A program made the position numbers and the translations under genes. Below the pieces are notes generated by a model. That model had not been told where the DNA came from. It saw nothing but the letters and a program-made list of their open reading frames with translations, and searched no databases. A stretch of DNA of 64,000 bases from Nitrospirota bacterium (lineage in GTDB: Bacteria > Nitrospirota > JACRHJ01): NCBI GenBank assembly GCA_016212105.1, contig JACRHJ010000052.1, forward strand, positions 21,134 through 85,133, written 5' to 3'. Position 1 is the stretch's first letter, and each line of letters starts with the position of its first letter. Positions 53,253 to 63,000 of the stretch are shown here, in pieces.

Positions 53253-54278
53253 ATGTCCACCAAACCCAACCTCATAGTACCAGTCTTCATCCCGCACCAC
53301 GGATGCCCGCACCGTTGCGTCTTCTGCAACCAGAGCGGGATTACCGGCCAGCAGTCCGCCCCTACGCCGGACGAAGTTCGCGAGTACCTCTCCAGACATC
53401 TATCAAAGAACACCCCGCATGCGGTCGTCGCGTTCTACGGCGGGAGCTTCACCGGCCTGCCGTTGTCCGAGCAGGAGGGCTACCTCTCCGCCGCTCGTGA
53501 GTTCATCCGCAAGGGCCATGCAAACGGAATCAGGCTGTCGACGAGGCCGGACTATATCCATGACGACACTCCCGGTTTCCTGAAGTCATTCGGTGTCGAG
53601 GTCGTCGAGCTTGGCGTCCAGTCGATGGACGACACGGTGCTTGCGAAGTCCGCGAGAGGGCACACGGCGGCGGACACGGTGCGCGCGTCCGGGCTCATAA
53701 AGGACGCTGGGCTGGAACTGGGTATCCAGGTGATGCCCGGCATGCCAGGCGATACGCCGGAGGGTTTCATCGAGACTGTCCGGCGTGTAATTGATATAAA
53801 ACCCCACATTGCGCGCATTTATCCGGTTCTGGTGATAGCAGGCTCCCCACTTGAACTGGTCTGGAGGCGCGGAGAGTATGTACCGCTCGGGATAGATGAC
53901 GCAGTCGAGCTTTCCGCGAAGGCAGTGACCATGTTCAGGGAGGCCGGTATAAAGGTCGTCCGTGTCGGGCTCCAGCCGGGGCGCGAGCTTGAGGACTCGC
54001 TCCTCGCCGGGCCGTACCACCCCGCGTTCGGGCACATGGTCGAGTCGGCCATAGCGCTCTCTCGTATGCAGGATGCGCTTCTGGGGTATACTGGCATGCA
54101 TGACAACGAAGCCGTGGAGTTCCTCGTGAACCCGGCCGAGCTTTCGGTATACAAGGGCATCCGGCGGGCTAACGAGGCGGCCCTTGCGCGGGCGCGGGGC
54201 GGCCTCGGCGTCCGCGTCAAGGCCGACGCCGGTGTCGCAAAGGGCGAATTCCGGCTGGTTGCCTCTCGCGGGTGTTGA
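53253..54278 (+). CDS. radical SAM protein, Elp3/YhcC-like
   Basis: The 341-residue product has a radical SAM cluster motif CPHRCVFC near residue 18 (C-x3-C-x2-C), followed by FYGGSFTGLP and ELGVQSMDD, which are typical of the Elp3-like group. No acetyltransferase domain of true Elp3 is present. These proteins commonly follow rnc in related genomes; tRNA modification is likely but the reaction is not known. Its last codons overlap the -35 box of the purM promoter. Confidence 0.85.
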   Translation: MSTKPNLIVPVFIPHHGCPHRCVFCNQSGITGQQSAPTPDEVREYLSRHLSKNTPHAVVAFYGGSFTGLPLSEQEGYLSAAREFIRKGHANGIRLSTRPDYIHDDTPGFLKSFGVEVVELGVQSMDDTVLAKSARGHTAADTVRASGLIKDAGLELGIQVMPGMPGDTPEGFIETVRRVIDIKPHIARIYPVLVIAGSPLELVWRRGEYVPLGIDDAVELSAKAVTMFREAGIKVVRVGLQPGRELEDSLLAGPYHPAFGHMVESAIALSRMQDALLGYTGMHDNEAVEFLVNPAELSVYKGIRRANEAALARARGGLGVRVKADAGVAKGEFRLVASRGC

Positions 54279-54303
54279 CAACCGGGCCGGGGTTGTTTAT
54301 TAT
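54275..54303 (+). promoter_or_regulatory. strong promoter of purMN-livGF
   Basis: A perfect TTGACA (54275-54280) and TATTAT (54298-54303) are 17 bases apart. The -35 box overlaps the stop codon of the radical SAM gene. Confidence 0.75.
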
Positions 54304-54496
54304 GGCGTGATAATGTGCTTTGCAGGGCGCGACGCCCTCGGCGCGCCGAGGGTTGTCATTCCCGCGAAAGCGGGAATCCAGGAAGTTCATAATTCATCGA
54401 ATACAGGCGGATTCTTCGCTTCGCTCAGAATGACACCGTAAAGACAAGAGGGCAGGCACGGAGGCCTGCCCCTACATAAAAACCAACGAGACCGAC
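54304..54496. repeat. repeat-filled leader of purM
   Basis: The leader contains a GCGCGACGCCCTCGGCGCGC palindromic unit (about 54328-54347), a family-A first hairpin (about 54357-54383), an inverted family-C unit (54402-54434) and a family-B-like unit (about 54448-54474). The transcript would begin near 54310 and so carry them all. Confidence 0.75.
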
Positions 54497-55534
54497 ATGG
54501 AAAACAAACTCACATACAAGGCCGCAGGCGTGGACATAGACGCGGGCAACCGTTTCGTCGACATGATAAAGCCCGCCGTGAAGTCCACGTTCCGTCCTGA
54601 GGTCATGACCGACATCGGCGGCTTTGGCGGGCTGTTCGGCCTGAACGCCGGCAAGTACAAGGAGCCTGTCCTCGTATCCGGCACGGACGGCGTCGGTACG
54701 AAGCTCAAGGTCGCCTTCATGGCCGACAGGCACGACACCGTCGGCATAGACCTTGTCGCCATGTGCGTGAACGACGTCATAGTAACCGGCGCCGAGCCGC
54801 TCTTCTTCCTCGACTATTTCGCTACCGGCAGGCTCGACCCGGAGCGGCACGCGAAGGTCGTCGAGGGTATAGCCGAGGGCTGCCGTCAGGCGGGCTGCGC
54901 GCTCATCGGGGGCGAGACCGCCGAGATGCCCGGCTTCTACACCGCGGACGAGTACGACCTCGCCGGGTTCGTCGTAGGCGTCGTGGACAAGGGAAGCATC
55001 ATCGACGGAAAGACTATCAAGCCGGGCGACGCGGTCGTCGGCATGATGTCCACCGGGCTCCACTCGAACGGCTACTCGCTCGCCCGCAAGGTCTTCTTCG
55101 ACCGCATGGGCCTGACCCCCGGAGACAACGTCCCGGAACTCGGCGGCACGGTCGCGGAGGTCCTGCTCACGCCCACCAGGATATACGTCAAGACGATACT
55201 TGGCATACTGGAATCCGTGAAGGTCAAGGGCCTCGCGCACATCACCGGCGGCGGCATCACAGAGAACCTGCCGCGTGTCCTTCCGGAGGGCTGCACGGCG
55301 GTCATCGATAAAAAGGCGTGGACGCCCCTGCCCGTTTTCAGGTTCATCATGGAGAAGGGCAACATCGACGAGGCCGAGATGTTCCGCGACTTCAACATGG
55401 GCCTCGGCATGATGGCCGTCGTTGACAGGGCCGACGCGGAGAAGTTCATAGAGCTGGCGGAGAAGTCCGGCGAGAAGGCGTTCGTCGTGGGCGAGATAGT
55501 GTCCGGCGAAAGGGGGGTGGAGTACATTGGCTAA
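54497..55534 (+). CDS. purM: phosphoribosylformylglycinamidine cyclo-ligase
   Basis: PurM closes the imidazole ring in purine synthesis with ATP. The 345-residue product has the [15 protein letters not shown] block near residue 59, [17 protein letters not shown] near residue 95 and the [10 protein letters not shown] motif. It overlaps purN by eight bases, the usual coupling. Confidence 0.95.
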   Translation: MENKLTYKAAGVDIDAGNRFVDMIKPAVKSTFRPEVMTDIGGFGGLFGLNAGKYKEPVLVSGTDGVGTKLKVAFMADRHDTVGIDLVAMCVNDVIVTGAEPLFFLDYFATGRLDPERHAKVVEGIAEGCRQAGCALIGGETAEMPGFYTADEYDLAGFVVGVVDKGSIIDGKTIKPGDAVVGMMSTGLHSNGYSLARKVFFDRMGLTPGDNVPELGGTVAEVLLTPTRIYVKTILGILESVKVKGLAHITGGGITENLPRVLPEGCTAVIDKKAWTPLPVFRFIMEKGNIDEAEMFRDFNMGLGMMAVVDRADAEKFIELAEKSGEKAFVVGEIVSGERGVEYIG

Positions 55535-56189
55535 GACTACACGTATTGGCGTGCTGGCCTCCGGCGGCGGCTCGAACCTCCAGGCCATCATAGACTCGGT
55601 CGAGGCGGGTAAGATAATGGCCGAGATGGCGGTAGTCATCTCCGACAAGGAGGACGCGTTCGCGCTCGAACGCGCGAGGAAGCACGGCATAACCGCCGAG
55701 TACCTCGACCCGAAGAAGGGGAGACGGCGCGAGGACTACGACATGACAGTCCTCGCCAGCCTCCGCAGGCACAAGGTGGACCTGGTGCTCCTCGCGGGGT
55801 ACATGCGTCTGGTCACCCCGGTCCTCATCGAGGCGTATCCATGGAAGATGATGAACATTCACCCGGCGCTCCTGCCCGCGTTTCCCGGCCTGCACGTCCA
55901 GAAGAAGGCCGCCGACTACGGCGTTCGCTTCTCGGGCTGCACGGTGCATTTCGTGGACGGCGGCATGGACACCGGGCCGGTAATCATACAGGCGGTCGTC
56001 CCGGTCCTGCCGGACGACGACGGCGACACGCTCGGCGCGAGGATACTCAAGCAGGAGCACAGGATATACCCTGAGGCGGTGCGTCTCTTCACCGAGGGCA
56101 AACTGAAGGTAGCCGGGCGCAAGGTTATCGTCAAGGGCAGCTTCGCAAAGGACGACGCCTGCATGATTAACCCGCCTATAAAGGGCTGA
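55527..56189 (+). CDS. purN: phosphoribosylglycinamide formyltransferase
   Basis: PurN transfers a formyl group from 10-formyltetrahydrofolate to GAR. The 220-residue product has the [11 protein letters not shown] start, the catalytic Asn and His in [13 protein letters not shown], and the aspartate in [12 protein letters not shown]. The TTG start lies within the purM end. The C terminus is slightly longer than in E. coli (212 residues). Confidence 0.94.
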   Translation: MAKTTRIGVLASGGGSNLQAIIDSVEAGKIMAEMAVVISDKEDAFALERARKHGITAEYLDPKKGRRREDYDMTVLASLRRHKVDLVLLAGYMRLVTPVLIEAYPWKMMNIHPALLPAFPGLHVQKKAADYGVRFSGCTVHFVDGGMDTGPVIIQAVVPVLPDDDGDTLGARILKQEHRIYPEAVRLFTEGKLKVAGRKVIVKGSFAKDDACMINPPIKG

Positions 56190-56191
56190 CG

Positions 56192-56968
56192 ATGTCCGAC
56201 TGCATGCTCTGTGTCACGAGCCTCGCCAAGGTGTTCGGGGGCCTCCGGGCGCTGGAGGACATACACCTCTCCGTCGGCGCGGGCGAGATAGTCGGGCTCA
56301 TCGGCCCGAACGGCGCGGGCAAGACCACCCTCTTCAACTGCGTCACCGGAGTCGCGCCTCCGACCTCCGGCAAGGTACACTTCGACGGCACGGACATAAC
56401 CGGCCTACCCCCGCACGACATCACATCCCTCGGCATGGCCCGGACATTCCAGAATATTAGACTTTTCTCCGCAATGACCGCGCTCGAAAACGTGCTGGTC
56501 GGCCAGCACTGCCGCGCGGACGCGGGCGTGCTCGGCGCGATATTCCGTCCGGCGAAGGTGCGTGCCGAGGAGCGCGAGCTGTACGAGAAGGCCGAGACAA
56601 TCCTCGACTTCGTCGGCCTGTCGGACGTCAGGGACGAGTGGGCGGGGAGCCTGTCATACGGCGACCAGAGGCGTCTCGAAATCGCCCGCGCGCTGGGCGC
56701 GAAGCCCAAGCTCCTGCTCCTCGACGAGCCGGCCGCGGGCATGAACCCGAACGAGTCCGCTGGCCTCATCGGCCTCATAGGCCGGATACGCGGGAAGGGT
56801 ATCGCCGTACTCCTTATAGAGCACGACATGAAGGTCGTGATGGGCATATCCGACCGTGTGGTGGTCCTCGACCACGGTGTGAAGATAGCCGAGGGAATAC
56901 CTGAGGAGATACAGAAGGACCCGCTGGTAATCGAGGCGTACCTCGGCAAGGAGGCGGCGCATGCTTGA
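56192..56968 (+). CDS. livG: branched-chain amino-acid-type ABC transporter ATPase LivG
   Basis: LivG is one of the two ATPases of branched-chain amino-acid or related uptake systems. The 258-residue product has Walker A GPNGAGKT, the signature [14 protein letters not shown], Walker [14 protein letters not shown] and the family C terminus [10 protein letters not shown]. It starts two bases after purN and overlaps livF by eight. The permeases LivH and LivM and the binding protein are not in the window. Confidence 0.92.
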   Translation: MSDCMLCVTSLAKVFGGLRALEDIHLSVGAGEIVGLIGPNGAGKTTLFNCVTGVAPPTSGKVHFDGTDITGLPPHDITSLGMARTFQNIRLFSAMTALENVLVGQHCRADAGVLGAIFRPAKVRAEERELYEKAETILDFVGLSDVRDEWAGSLSYGDQRRLEIARALGAKPKLLLLDEPAAGMNPNESAGLIGLIGRIRGKGIAVLLIEHDMKVVMGISDRVVVLDHGVKIAEGIPEEIQKDPLVIEAYLGKEAAHA

Positions 56969-57665
56969 ACTGAACGGCGTGCATGCGTTCTATGGCCCGA
57001 TAGAGGCGCTCAAGGGCGTTTCGCTGCGCGTCGAGAAGGGTGAGATAGTGTCGCTCCTCGGCGGGAACGGCGCGGGCAAGTCCACGACGCTTATGACCAT
57101 AAGCGGCGTGATGAAGGCGAGGTCGGGCGAGGTCAGCTACAACGGCAGGCCCATATCCGGCATGCGGCCGGACGAGGTCGTCGGGCTGGGCGTATGCCAG
57201 GTGCCGGAGGGGAGGCGCATCTTCTCGCGCCTTACAGTACGCGAGAACCTCGACATGGGCGCGTACACAGTGCGTGACAAGTCGCTCATACAGAAGAACC
57301 TCGACGAGGTGTTCGGGCTGTTCCCGGTATTGAAGGAGCGGTGCGGTCAGCCGGGCGGGACTCTCTCCGGCGGCGAGCAGCAGATGCTCGCAATCGGCCG
57401 CGCGCTGATGTCCAGCCCGGAGCTGCTTCTTCTCGACGAGCCGTCCCTCGGCCTCGCGCCGATCGTCGTCTCGAAGATTTTCAAGATCATAAAAGACATC
57501 AACGAGCGGGGCGTGACCGTCCTGCTTGTCGAGCAGAACGCGAACGCGGCCCTTAGGCTCGCGCACCGCGCTTATGTTATCGAGACCGGGCGGATAACGC
57601 TTGAGGGGAAAGCCAGTGAGTTGCTTGCCAACGAGCAGGTGAGGAAGGCTTATCTGGGGGAATAG
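56961..57665 (+). CDS. livF: branched-chain amino-acid-type ABC transporter ATPase LivF
   Basis: LivF is the second ATPase of the system. The 234-residue product has Walker A GGNGAGKS, the signature [15 protein letters not shown], Walker [14 protein letters not shown] and the ending EQVRKAYLG. Its coupling to livG shows they work as a pair. Downstream there are only repeats, so the permease genes must be elsewhere or lost. Confidence 0.92.
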   Translation: MLELNGVHAFYGPIEALKGVSLRVEKGEIVSLLGGNGAGKSTTLMTISGVMKARSGEVSYNGRPISGMRPDEVVGLGVCQVPEGRRIFSRLTVRENLDMGAYTVRDKSLIQKNLDEVFGLFPVLKERCGQPGGTLSGGEQQMLAIGRALMSSPELLLLDEPSLGLAPIVVSKIFKIIKDINERGVTVLLVEQNANAALRLAHRAYVIETGRITLEGKASELLANEQVRKAYLGE

Positions 57666-57772
57666 GGTGCGCCCTCACCACCGGCCCCACCCCCGGAAGG
57701 AGGGGGGAGTAATATAGAAGCGGATGGTGGGCCGTGCCCACCCTACGGACTCATTCATGCTGAAATAGAATT
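57666..57772. repeat. family-F and GGTGGG/CCCACC repeats
   Basis: A C-rich unit (about 57670-57710) and a hairpin GGTGGGccgtgCCCACC (about 57725-57741) fill the gap before the NTF2-like gene. Confidence 0.7.
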
Positions 57773-58186
57773 ATGACGAATACAAAACCGAACTTTGATA
57801 AAGCTCTGCAGGATCATCTCGACGCGATCAGAAATCGCGATATTGAAGCCTTCAAAGCTCATATGACGCGTGGAGATACGTTGTACACGATCGTTCAGAA
57901 TGGACACGTGTTCACGACTCCTGCCGAAATAATCGCTATACACGAGGAGTGGTTCAAAGACCCGAATTGGATATGGGATGGTTCTGTCGTTAATAAAGTC
58001 GTTGGTGAAGACATGGCAATGGCATTAGTAAAATACGAGTATCGCTCCAAAGCCGAAGACAAACCTGTGAGCACCTGGCTTATTTATGTATTCCAACTGC
58101 AAGAAGGCGAATGGCGCATTGTGCACGACCAAAATACATCGCTTGATTATCCCGCTTTTGCACGCGCCGCTGGACTTGCAGGTTAA
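57773..58186 (+). CDS. NTF2/SnoaL-like protein (DUF4440 type), AT-rich
   Basis: The 137-residue protein has the cone-fold pattern of SnoaL/DUF4440 proteins: an N-terminal helix with AIRNRDIEAF, the segment FTTPAEIIAIHEEWF, and the ending LQEGEWRIVHDQNTS. Such proteins bind small ligands or act as enzymes, but the substrate is unknown. Base use is more AT-rich than the neighbours, which suggests transfer. It stands alone between repeats and the converging amidase gene. Confidence 0.75.
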   Translation: MTNTKPNFDKALQDHLDAIRNRDIEAFKAHMTRGDTLYTIVQNGHVFTTPAEIIAIHEEWFKDPNWIWDGSVVNKVVGEDMAMALVKYEYRSKAEDKPVSTWLIYVFQLQEGEWRIVHDQNTSLDYPAFARAAGLAG

Positions 58187-58371
58187 GAAAAGATGGGACG
58201 AAGAACTATTTTGTCATTATCCCAATGGCAGCTATGTTCGTTCAGTATGTCATATTGAAAGTTAATTCGCATCGGAACAAGGCAGCCGGGTAGGGTGTGC
58301 ACCGCCCACCGGGCTTTATCTATACATGACATAAGAAGGGCCGACACGCAGGTCGGCCCTGACATACCCCA
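58187..58371. repeat. intergenic region with one family-B repeat
   Basis: A family-B unit (GGGCCGACACGCAGGTCGGC) lies at about 58339-58360, at the 3' end of the amidase gene. The rest is unlabelled and AT-richer. Confidence 0.6.
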
Positions 58372-60519
58372 TCACCTGTGCGCCGTCATAACGTCCGAGT
58401 CCTTCACGTACTCCTTTATCCCGTCGAATATCGCCTCCGCGACCTCCTGCCGGTATGACGCCGAGCCGAGGAGCCTCTCCTCCTCCGGGTTGCTGATGAA
58501 ACCTACCTCGGTCAGTATGCTCGGCATGTCCGCGCCGTACAGGACTAGGAACGGCCCCTGCTTCACGCCCTTGTCGTTTACAGTGCGCGCGGTCTTGGAC
58601 AGGTCGCCCACCAGGTTGGCCTGAACCGCGTGCGCGAGCTTCAGCGACTCCTCACGCTTGGGTATCAGCGCGAGGTCCGTGATGATCATCTCGAGCGCGC
58701 CCATCTTGTCCATGGTCATCGCGTTCTCCATCGCTGCGACCTCCATGATGTACCTGTCCTTCGTGGTGTTCAGCAGGTAGGTCTCTATGCCGCGCGCGCT
58801 CCTGTTCCTGCTCGCGTTCGCGTGTATGGATATGAAGAGAGACGCCTCCTTCTGTGAGGCCAGCCTCGGCCTGTCGTTAAGCTCCACGAAGACGTCCGTG
58901 TCTCTCGTCATGACCACCTTGCAGCCGAGACTGTCCTCGATGAGGTCGCGCAGCCGCTTGCCGATGTCGAGGACCACGTCCTTCTCCTTAAGCCCGTACT
59001 TGCCGACCGCGCCGGAGTCGTGTCCGCCGTGACCGGGGTCGAGGACTATGATGCCCAGGTCCGCCCTCGTCTCATGGACGCGCTGCTCCGGGATGGAAGT
59101 CCTGGCCGGCTTCGTGGACTGTGGCTTTGCCGGGGAGGCCGTCGTCGCCTTGGCGGGGACAGCCTTGGACTCCGGTTTGGGCTCAGGGGGAACTGCCTTG
59201 GCCGGTACCGCAGTTGGTTCGGGTTTGGGAGCGGCAGGTATCGTCGCCGGTTCCGGTTTCGGCGTTGGCGTATGGGCAACCGCCGGCACCGCGGGTTCGG
59301 GCTTCGATACGGCGGGCGGCGGAGGCGCGGGTGACGTGCTGTCCACCGTTATGTGACGCCCGCTCCCGGACGGACTGCCCGAAGGTTGGCCCGCGTCAAC
59401 CGATGCCGCCGGGTGCGCGGGCGCCTGCGAGGGGCTGGAGGAGGAGGCGTCCGGGTTGCCGTGCACGTCCACGACAAGCCTGGTAGGCCCGGTCAGAAGG
59501 AAAGACTTCTGGCCCGTCGCCCTGTCGAGGTCCAGCACCACGCGCACCGTCTCGTCGTCGTACTGGCTCGCACGCACCGACTTTATTATACCGTCGTTGA
59601 TGTTCACCGGGGCCTGGATGAGCGGGGCGGCGAGCGCGGCCTTCCTGATGTCGAAGAACACCCGGTCGGGTCCGGTCAACTGGCTGGACTCGTATGTCAC
59701 TTCGCCGTCAACGTCGAGGACGAGCCGTGTCGTGCCCCTGTCGCTCCGGAACCGTACGCTCCTTACGACTGCGAGGCCGGGCCTCGGCGTCGCGGCGGAA
59801 GATACAGGAGGCGCTGCCTCCTTGACTGTCGATGGCGCCGCTACTGTCCCGGCAGCACCGGCTGTGGCGGCTGTGGCGGCTGGCCCTGACGGGCTTGTCT
59901 CCGGAGCGGTGGAGGTGGAGGCTGGCGCGGGCTGTTCCGTGACCCTGGACAGGGGTTCCGGTGCGGGCTCCTTGGCTTGTCTTGCGGCTGACGTGGCAGG
60001 CGCCGGGAGCGTCTTCAGCTTCGCAAGCGCGCCCTTGGCGAGCGGGCTCTTAGGGTAATTGTCGGCGAGCAGCCGGTAATACCCGGCAGCCGTCCTCTTG
60101 TCGCCCCTGTCGAGGTATATGGCGCCCATCCTGTCGAGCGCGTCAGGGATACGGCCGTTCTCCGGGTATGACTCCATCATGTACTGGTATGCGACGAGGG
60201 CGGCGTCCTGGTCCGCGCGCACGCGGGTGACTTTGTAGATTCCCTCGTATGCCACACCCTTCAGGAATGCAGCGTCACCGGAGTACGGCGAGGACGGGTA
60301 CTTCCTGATAACCCTGTCGAACTCGGATATGCAGCGGTCCCAGTTCGACCGGAACTTGCGCTTCTTCCTGTCATGGGACACCCGGTCGAGCATGCTGGAC
60401 GCTTTTTCGAGGGCGGCTTTTTCTGGCGGCCGGGCCGCGTATGAAGTGCATGGGAAGATAAAAGGCAGGACTGCCAGCAGAAAAACCAACGTGGAGAGGG
60501 TAATGCGTCCCTTCATCAT
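58372..60519 (-). CDS. amiC: N-acetylmuramoyl-L-alanine amidase with AMIN domain and Pro/Ala linker
   Basis: The enzyme cuts peptide stems from peptidoglycan at the division septum. The 715-residue product has a signal peptide (about residues 1-28), TPR-like units (about 60-180), an AMIN targeting domain (about 245-350), a Pro/Ala/Lys-rich linker of about 120 residues, and a C-terminal Amidase_3 domain. The zinc-ligand motifs LDPGHGGHDSGAVG, ISIHANAS and TEVGFISNPEEE are present. I chose the ATG at 60519 because GGAG lies seven bases upstream; the longer frame overlaps the promoter. Confidence 0.9.
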   Translation of the reverse strand: MMKGRITLSTLVFLLAVLPFIFPCTSYAARPPEKAALEKASSMLDRVSHDRKKRKFRSNWDRCISEFDRVIRKYPSSPYSGDAAFLKGVAYEGIYKVTRVRADQDAALVAYQYMMESYPENGRIPDALDRMGAIYLDRGDKRTAAGYYRLLADNYPKSPLAKGALAKLKTLPAPATSAARQAKEPAPEPLSRVTEQPAPASTSTAPETSPSGPAATAATAGAAGTVAAPSTVKEAAPPVSSAATPRPGLAVVRSVRFRSDRGTTRLVLDVDGEVTYESSQLTGPDRVFFDIRKAALAAPLIQAPVNINDGIIKSVRASQYDDETVRVVLDLDRATGQKSFLLTGPTRLVVDVHGNPDASSSSPSQAPAHPAASVDAGQPSGSPSGSGRHITVDSTSPAPPPPAVSKPEPAVPAVAHTPTPKPEPATIPAAPKPEPTAVPAKAVPPEPKPESKAVPAKATTASPAKPQSTKPARTSIPEQRVHETRADLGIIVLDPGHGGHDSGAVGKYGLKEKDVVLDIGKRLRDLIEDSLGCKVVMTRDTDVFVELNDRPRLASQKEASLFISIHANASRNRSARGIETYLLNTTKDRYIMEVAAMENAMTMDKMGALEMIITDLALIPKREESLKLAHAVQANLVGDLSKTARTVNDKGVKQGPFLVLYGADMPSILTEVGFISNPEEERLLGSASYRQEVAEAIFDGIKEYVKDSDVMTAHR

Positions 60520-60553
60520 GCTTAAACTCCGTAAATGCTTGATAATCCCTTTT

Positions 60554-60582
60554 ATATTAATAGTAAACGCGTCCCAAGTCAA
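60554..60582 (-). promoter_or_regulatory. promoter of the amidase gene
   Basis: On the minus strand TTGACT (60582-60577) and TAATAT (60559-60554) are 17 bases apart. Confidence 0.5.
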
Positions 60583-60632
60583 CCTTATAAATGCAGACCT
60601 GCCCGATTTGGTCAGGATTTCCGAGCTTTCGC

Positions 60633-60661
60633 TTGACAGGCCCTCCGGGGATTGGTATCAT
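60633..60661 (+). promoter_or_regulatory. promoter of the SRPBCC-ACP-oxidoreductase operon
   Basis: A perfect TTGACA (60633-60638) and TATCAT (60656-60661) are 17 bases apart. The boxes are the same as those of the nuo promoter. The leader would be about 130 bases long. Confidence 0.7.
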
Positions 60662-60795
60662 GCTCGCGTCGACCCGGTTTCTCTGGTGCAGGGCATGCGG
60701 CAGGCAGTCGGGAAGCCGCCCGCCTTTCGCCCGCCGGACCAGGCCTATCTGTACGACTAACTTTCGCATAATATCCATCCGGGGAAGGGCGGGGC

Positions 60796-61314
60796 ATGAT
60801 AGTACACCACTCTATCAGGGTCAGGGCGTCCGCGAAAGAAATCTATCCCATGCTCCTCGAATGGGGTATGGGCGACTGGTGGCCGGAGGGCTCCAGGCTC
60901 AGATGTGTCGGCTTCTCGCAGGCACGGGAAGTTGTCGGGACACGCTACCGATGCGGCATCTCCGGGCTTCTCGGCTTCTCATGGGATGCGGAGGTGGTGT
61001 CTTCGTCCGCCGGCAGGGAAATATCCAGGAAGCTCTCGGGCGCCCTCGAAGGCGTCGAGCGTCTGTATCTCATACCCGGCAGGGACACATGCGAGGTGCA
61101 TGTCCTGTCCGACTTCAGGCTTGGCTCCGGAGTTAAAGGGTTTATATGGAACCTCGCACTTGCCAGGGCGCACGAATCCGCCGTCAGGGACGCGCTGGCC
61201 GCGCTTAGGTGGCGGATAGAAGGTACGGAAGACGGAGACGGTACTGACATGCAACAGTCCGATCCGATGGACTCCGACAGGAGGAGGTTCTTGAAAAGCC
61301 TTATAAGACGGTAG
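60796..61314 (+). CDS. SRPBCC (START-like) protein, possible cyclase/aromatase
   Basis: The 172-residue product starts MIVHHSIRVRASAKEIYPML, the usual first strand and helix of SRPBCC folds, with WGMGDWWPEGSRL near residue 24 and a C-terminal helix. The fold encloses a hydrophobic pocket; members include polyketide cyclases, lipid carriers and hydrolase-like proteins. The last 30 residues are charged and end in RRR. Downstream are an acyl carrier protein and a CrtI-like oxidoreductase, so action on an ACP-bound acyl or polyketide chain is plausible (inference). Confidence 0.7.
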   Translation: MIVHHSIRVRASAKEIYPMLLEWGMGDWWPEGSRLRCVGFSQAREVVGTRYRCGISGLLGFSWDAEVVSSSAGREISRKLSGALEGVERLYLIPGRDTCEVHVLSDFRLGSGVKGFIWNLALARAHESAVRDALAALRWRIEGTEDGDGTDMQQSDPMDSDRRRFLKSLIRR

Positions 61315-61377
61315 GCGCGAATACATAGCAGTACGAACGGAAGGCGCAACAAAAGGCAGTCCAAAAGGGGGTTCGTC

Positions 61378-61620
61378 ATGTCCATAGAAGAACGCGTAAG
61401 CAGGGTCTTGGTGGACGGTCTGGGGCTGGAGGCGAGGAAGATATCCGCCGACGCAAGCCTGAAGGAAAACCTCGGGGTAGACTCCATGGAGCTTGAGGAG
61501 ATGCTCGCCGCGCTTGAGAAGGAGTTCGGTGTCAAGGTCCCGGAAGGTGTGATACACTGCAACTGCACCGTAAGGGAGCTTGTCAATTATTTCGGCAGGA
61601 CGCTGAAGAGGACATCATAA
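61378..61620 (+). CDS. second, dedicated acyl carrier protein
   Basis: The 80-residue protein has the phosphopantetheine attachment motif GVDSMELEEM with Ser36, and the normal four-helix length. It is less acidic than AcpP of the fab cluster (50975) and ends with basic residues (GRTLKRTS), so it probably serves another enzyme set. AAAAGGGG stands upstream. The FAD oxidoreductase starts nine bases downstream. Confidence 0.88.
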   Translation: MSIEERVSRVLVDGLGLEARKISADASLKENLGVDSMELEEMLAALEKEFGVKVPEGVIHCNCTVRELVNYFGRTLKRTS

Positions 61621-61629
61621 AACATTCGC

Positions 61630-62982
61630 ATGAAGTATGACGCAATCATGATAGGGGCGGGCCTCGGCGGGCTGACTGCGGCCGCGTTCCTCGCGCAGGC
61701 CGGCAGACGGGTCCTCGTCCTCGAAAAGACGTCCGAGCTGGGGGGGCGGTGCCGTTCCGCCCAGCTCATGGGCGTCCGGTTCGACCCCGGCGTGGAGCGG
61801 TTCTCAGGCTACACGCTCGGGTCGCTCGCTCTGCTCGGCAAGGCAAAAGACGTCGAGCCGGTCAGGCACAGGGTTTCCGTGCACATGGACGGGAAGGCCG
61901 TTACGCTCCCTTTTGGCATGCACACGCCCGGCGAGCTGTCGAGGCTCGGACTGTCCTTCGGGCAGTCGGCGGGGTTCGGGCTCAGGTTCGCGCGCCGGAC
62001 GTACATGAAGGGGTTCAAGGAGATTACCAACACGCCAGACCTCGCGGAGCGTCTGACCGACGACAAGCGGCTCCGGGACATCCTTGCCGTAAGCGCGTTC
62101 TTTGCCGGGAACAACCCGGACAACATGCCGGCCGGCTGTCTGGACGCGCTCTTCGGCAGGAGCTTCGGGTACGGCAAGGCTTTCTTCCCCAAGGCCGGCG
62201 CGGGCCGCATACCTGAGCTTCTCGCCGACGTCGTGCGCGGCTCCGGCGGCGGGATAGTCTACCAGTCGGACGTATCGAAGGTCCTGGTGGACGGCGGCTC
62301 AGTTAAGGGCGTTGTCGTGGACGGGCGGGAACTACTTGCGGACGTCGTCGTCAGCAATGCGGAAATCAGGGCCACCGTCCTGGACCTCGTCGGCAAGGAT
62401 CGGTTCGACGCCGGTTACCTCGACACACTGTCGTACTACCGTGAGGGGCTTTCGATGGCGGTCGTCCTCGTCGTTTTCAAGGGCGCGGGCCTGAAGAAGG
62501 GCGTTGCCGGGTACGTGGCCCTTCCGGAAAGCCTCGGGGCGGCCTTCCGCGCGCTATGGGACGGGAAGTTCCCGGATATGCCTATGTGCTATCTCTCCTG
62601 CCCGGACGCGGCTGACGGCGTGCCTCATGAGCGGTTCGCAGGTACGGTGCGGTTCCTGCTGCCCAAGGGCGGGGCGGAGAAGTCCGCCGTCATTGCCCAG
62701 GCGGACAAGGCTTTGCGTGCAATTGACCAGATTGTGCCGGGCTTCCACAAGGGTATAATCGAGAGCCGTGTGCTCTCGCCGCAGGACTACGTCCTTGAGT
62801 TCGGCGTGCCGCCGGTTGCGTCTCTCGTGGCGGACAGCGTGCATTACCAGAAGATGCCGGTCGAGACTCCGGTGCGCGGGCTTTACTGCGTCGGCGAGAC
62901 TGTGCAGCCCGGGTGCGGGGGCGCGGCGTCGGCGGTCGAGTCGGGGAGGGTTTGCGCGGAGAGGGTTTTGAAGGGGAGGTAG
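61630..62982 (+). CDS. FAD-dependent oxidoreductase of the phytoene-desaturase (CrtI) type
   Basis: The 450-residue product has the N-terminal dinucleotide fold GAGLGGLTAAAFLA with LVLEKTSELGGRCRS, and the C-terminal FAD motif LYCVGETVQPGCGGAASAVE. CrtI-type enzymes desaturate or isomerise polyenes; others in the family are amine oxidases or retinol saturases. It is coupled to the ACP gene nine bases upstream. No phytoene synthase is seen, so a role in a carotenoid pathway is not supported here. Confidence 0.82.
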   Translation: MKYDAIMIGAGLGGLTAAAFLAQAGRRVLVLEKTSELGGRCRSAQLMGVRFDPGVERFSGYTLGSLALLGKAKDVEPVRHRVSVHMDGKAVTLPFGMHTPGELSRLGLSFGQSAGFGLRFARRTYMKGFKEITNTPDLAERLTDDKRLRDILAVSAFFAGNNPDNMPAGCLDALFGRSFGYGKAFFPKAGAGRIPELLADVVRGSGGGIVYQSDVSKVLVDGGSVKGVVVDGRELLADVVVSNAEIRATVLDLVGKDRFDAGYLDTLSYYREGLSMAVVLVVFKGAGLKKGVAGYVALPESLGAAFRALWDGKFPDMPMCYLSCPDAADGVPHERFAGTVRFLLPKGGAEKSAVIAQADKALRAIDQIVPGFHKGIIESRVLSPQDYVLEFGVPPVASLVADSVHYQKMPVETPVRGLYCVGETVQPGCGGAASAVESGRVCAERVLKGR

Positions 62983-63000
62983 TTTGTCTGTAATATGCGG

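Noticed and set aside
60591..61136. Plus-strand frame starting before the SRPBCC gene
   Set aside because: It has no ribosome binding site and an Arg/Cys-rich sequence without a family; the frame at 60796 has the SRPBCC pattern.
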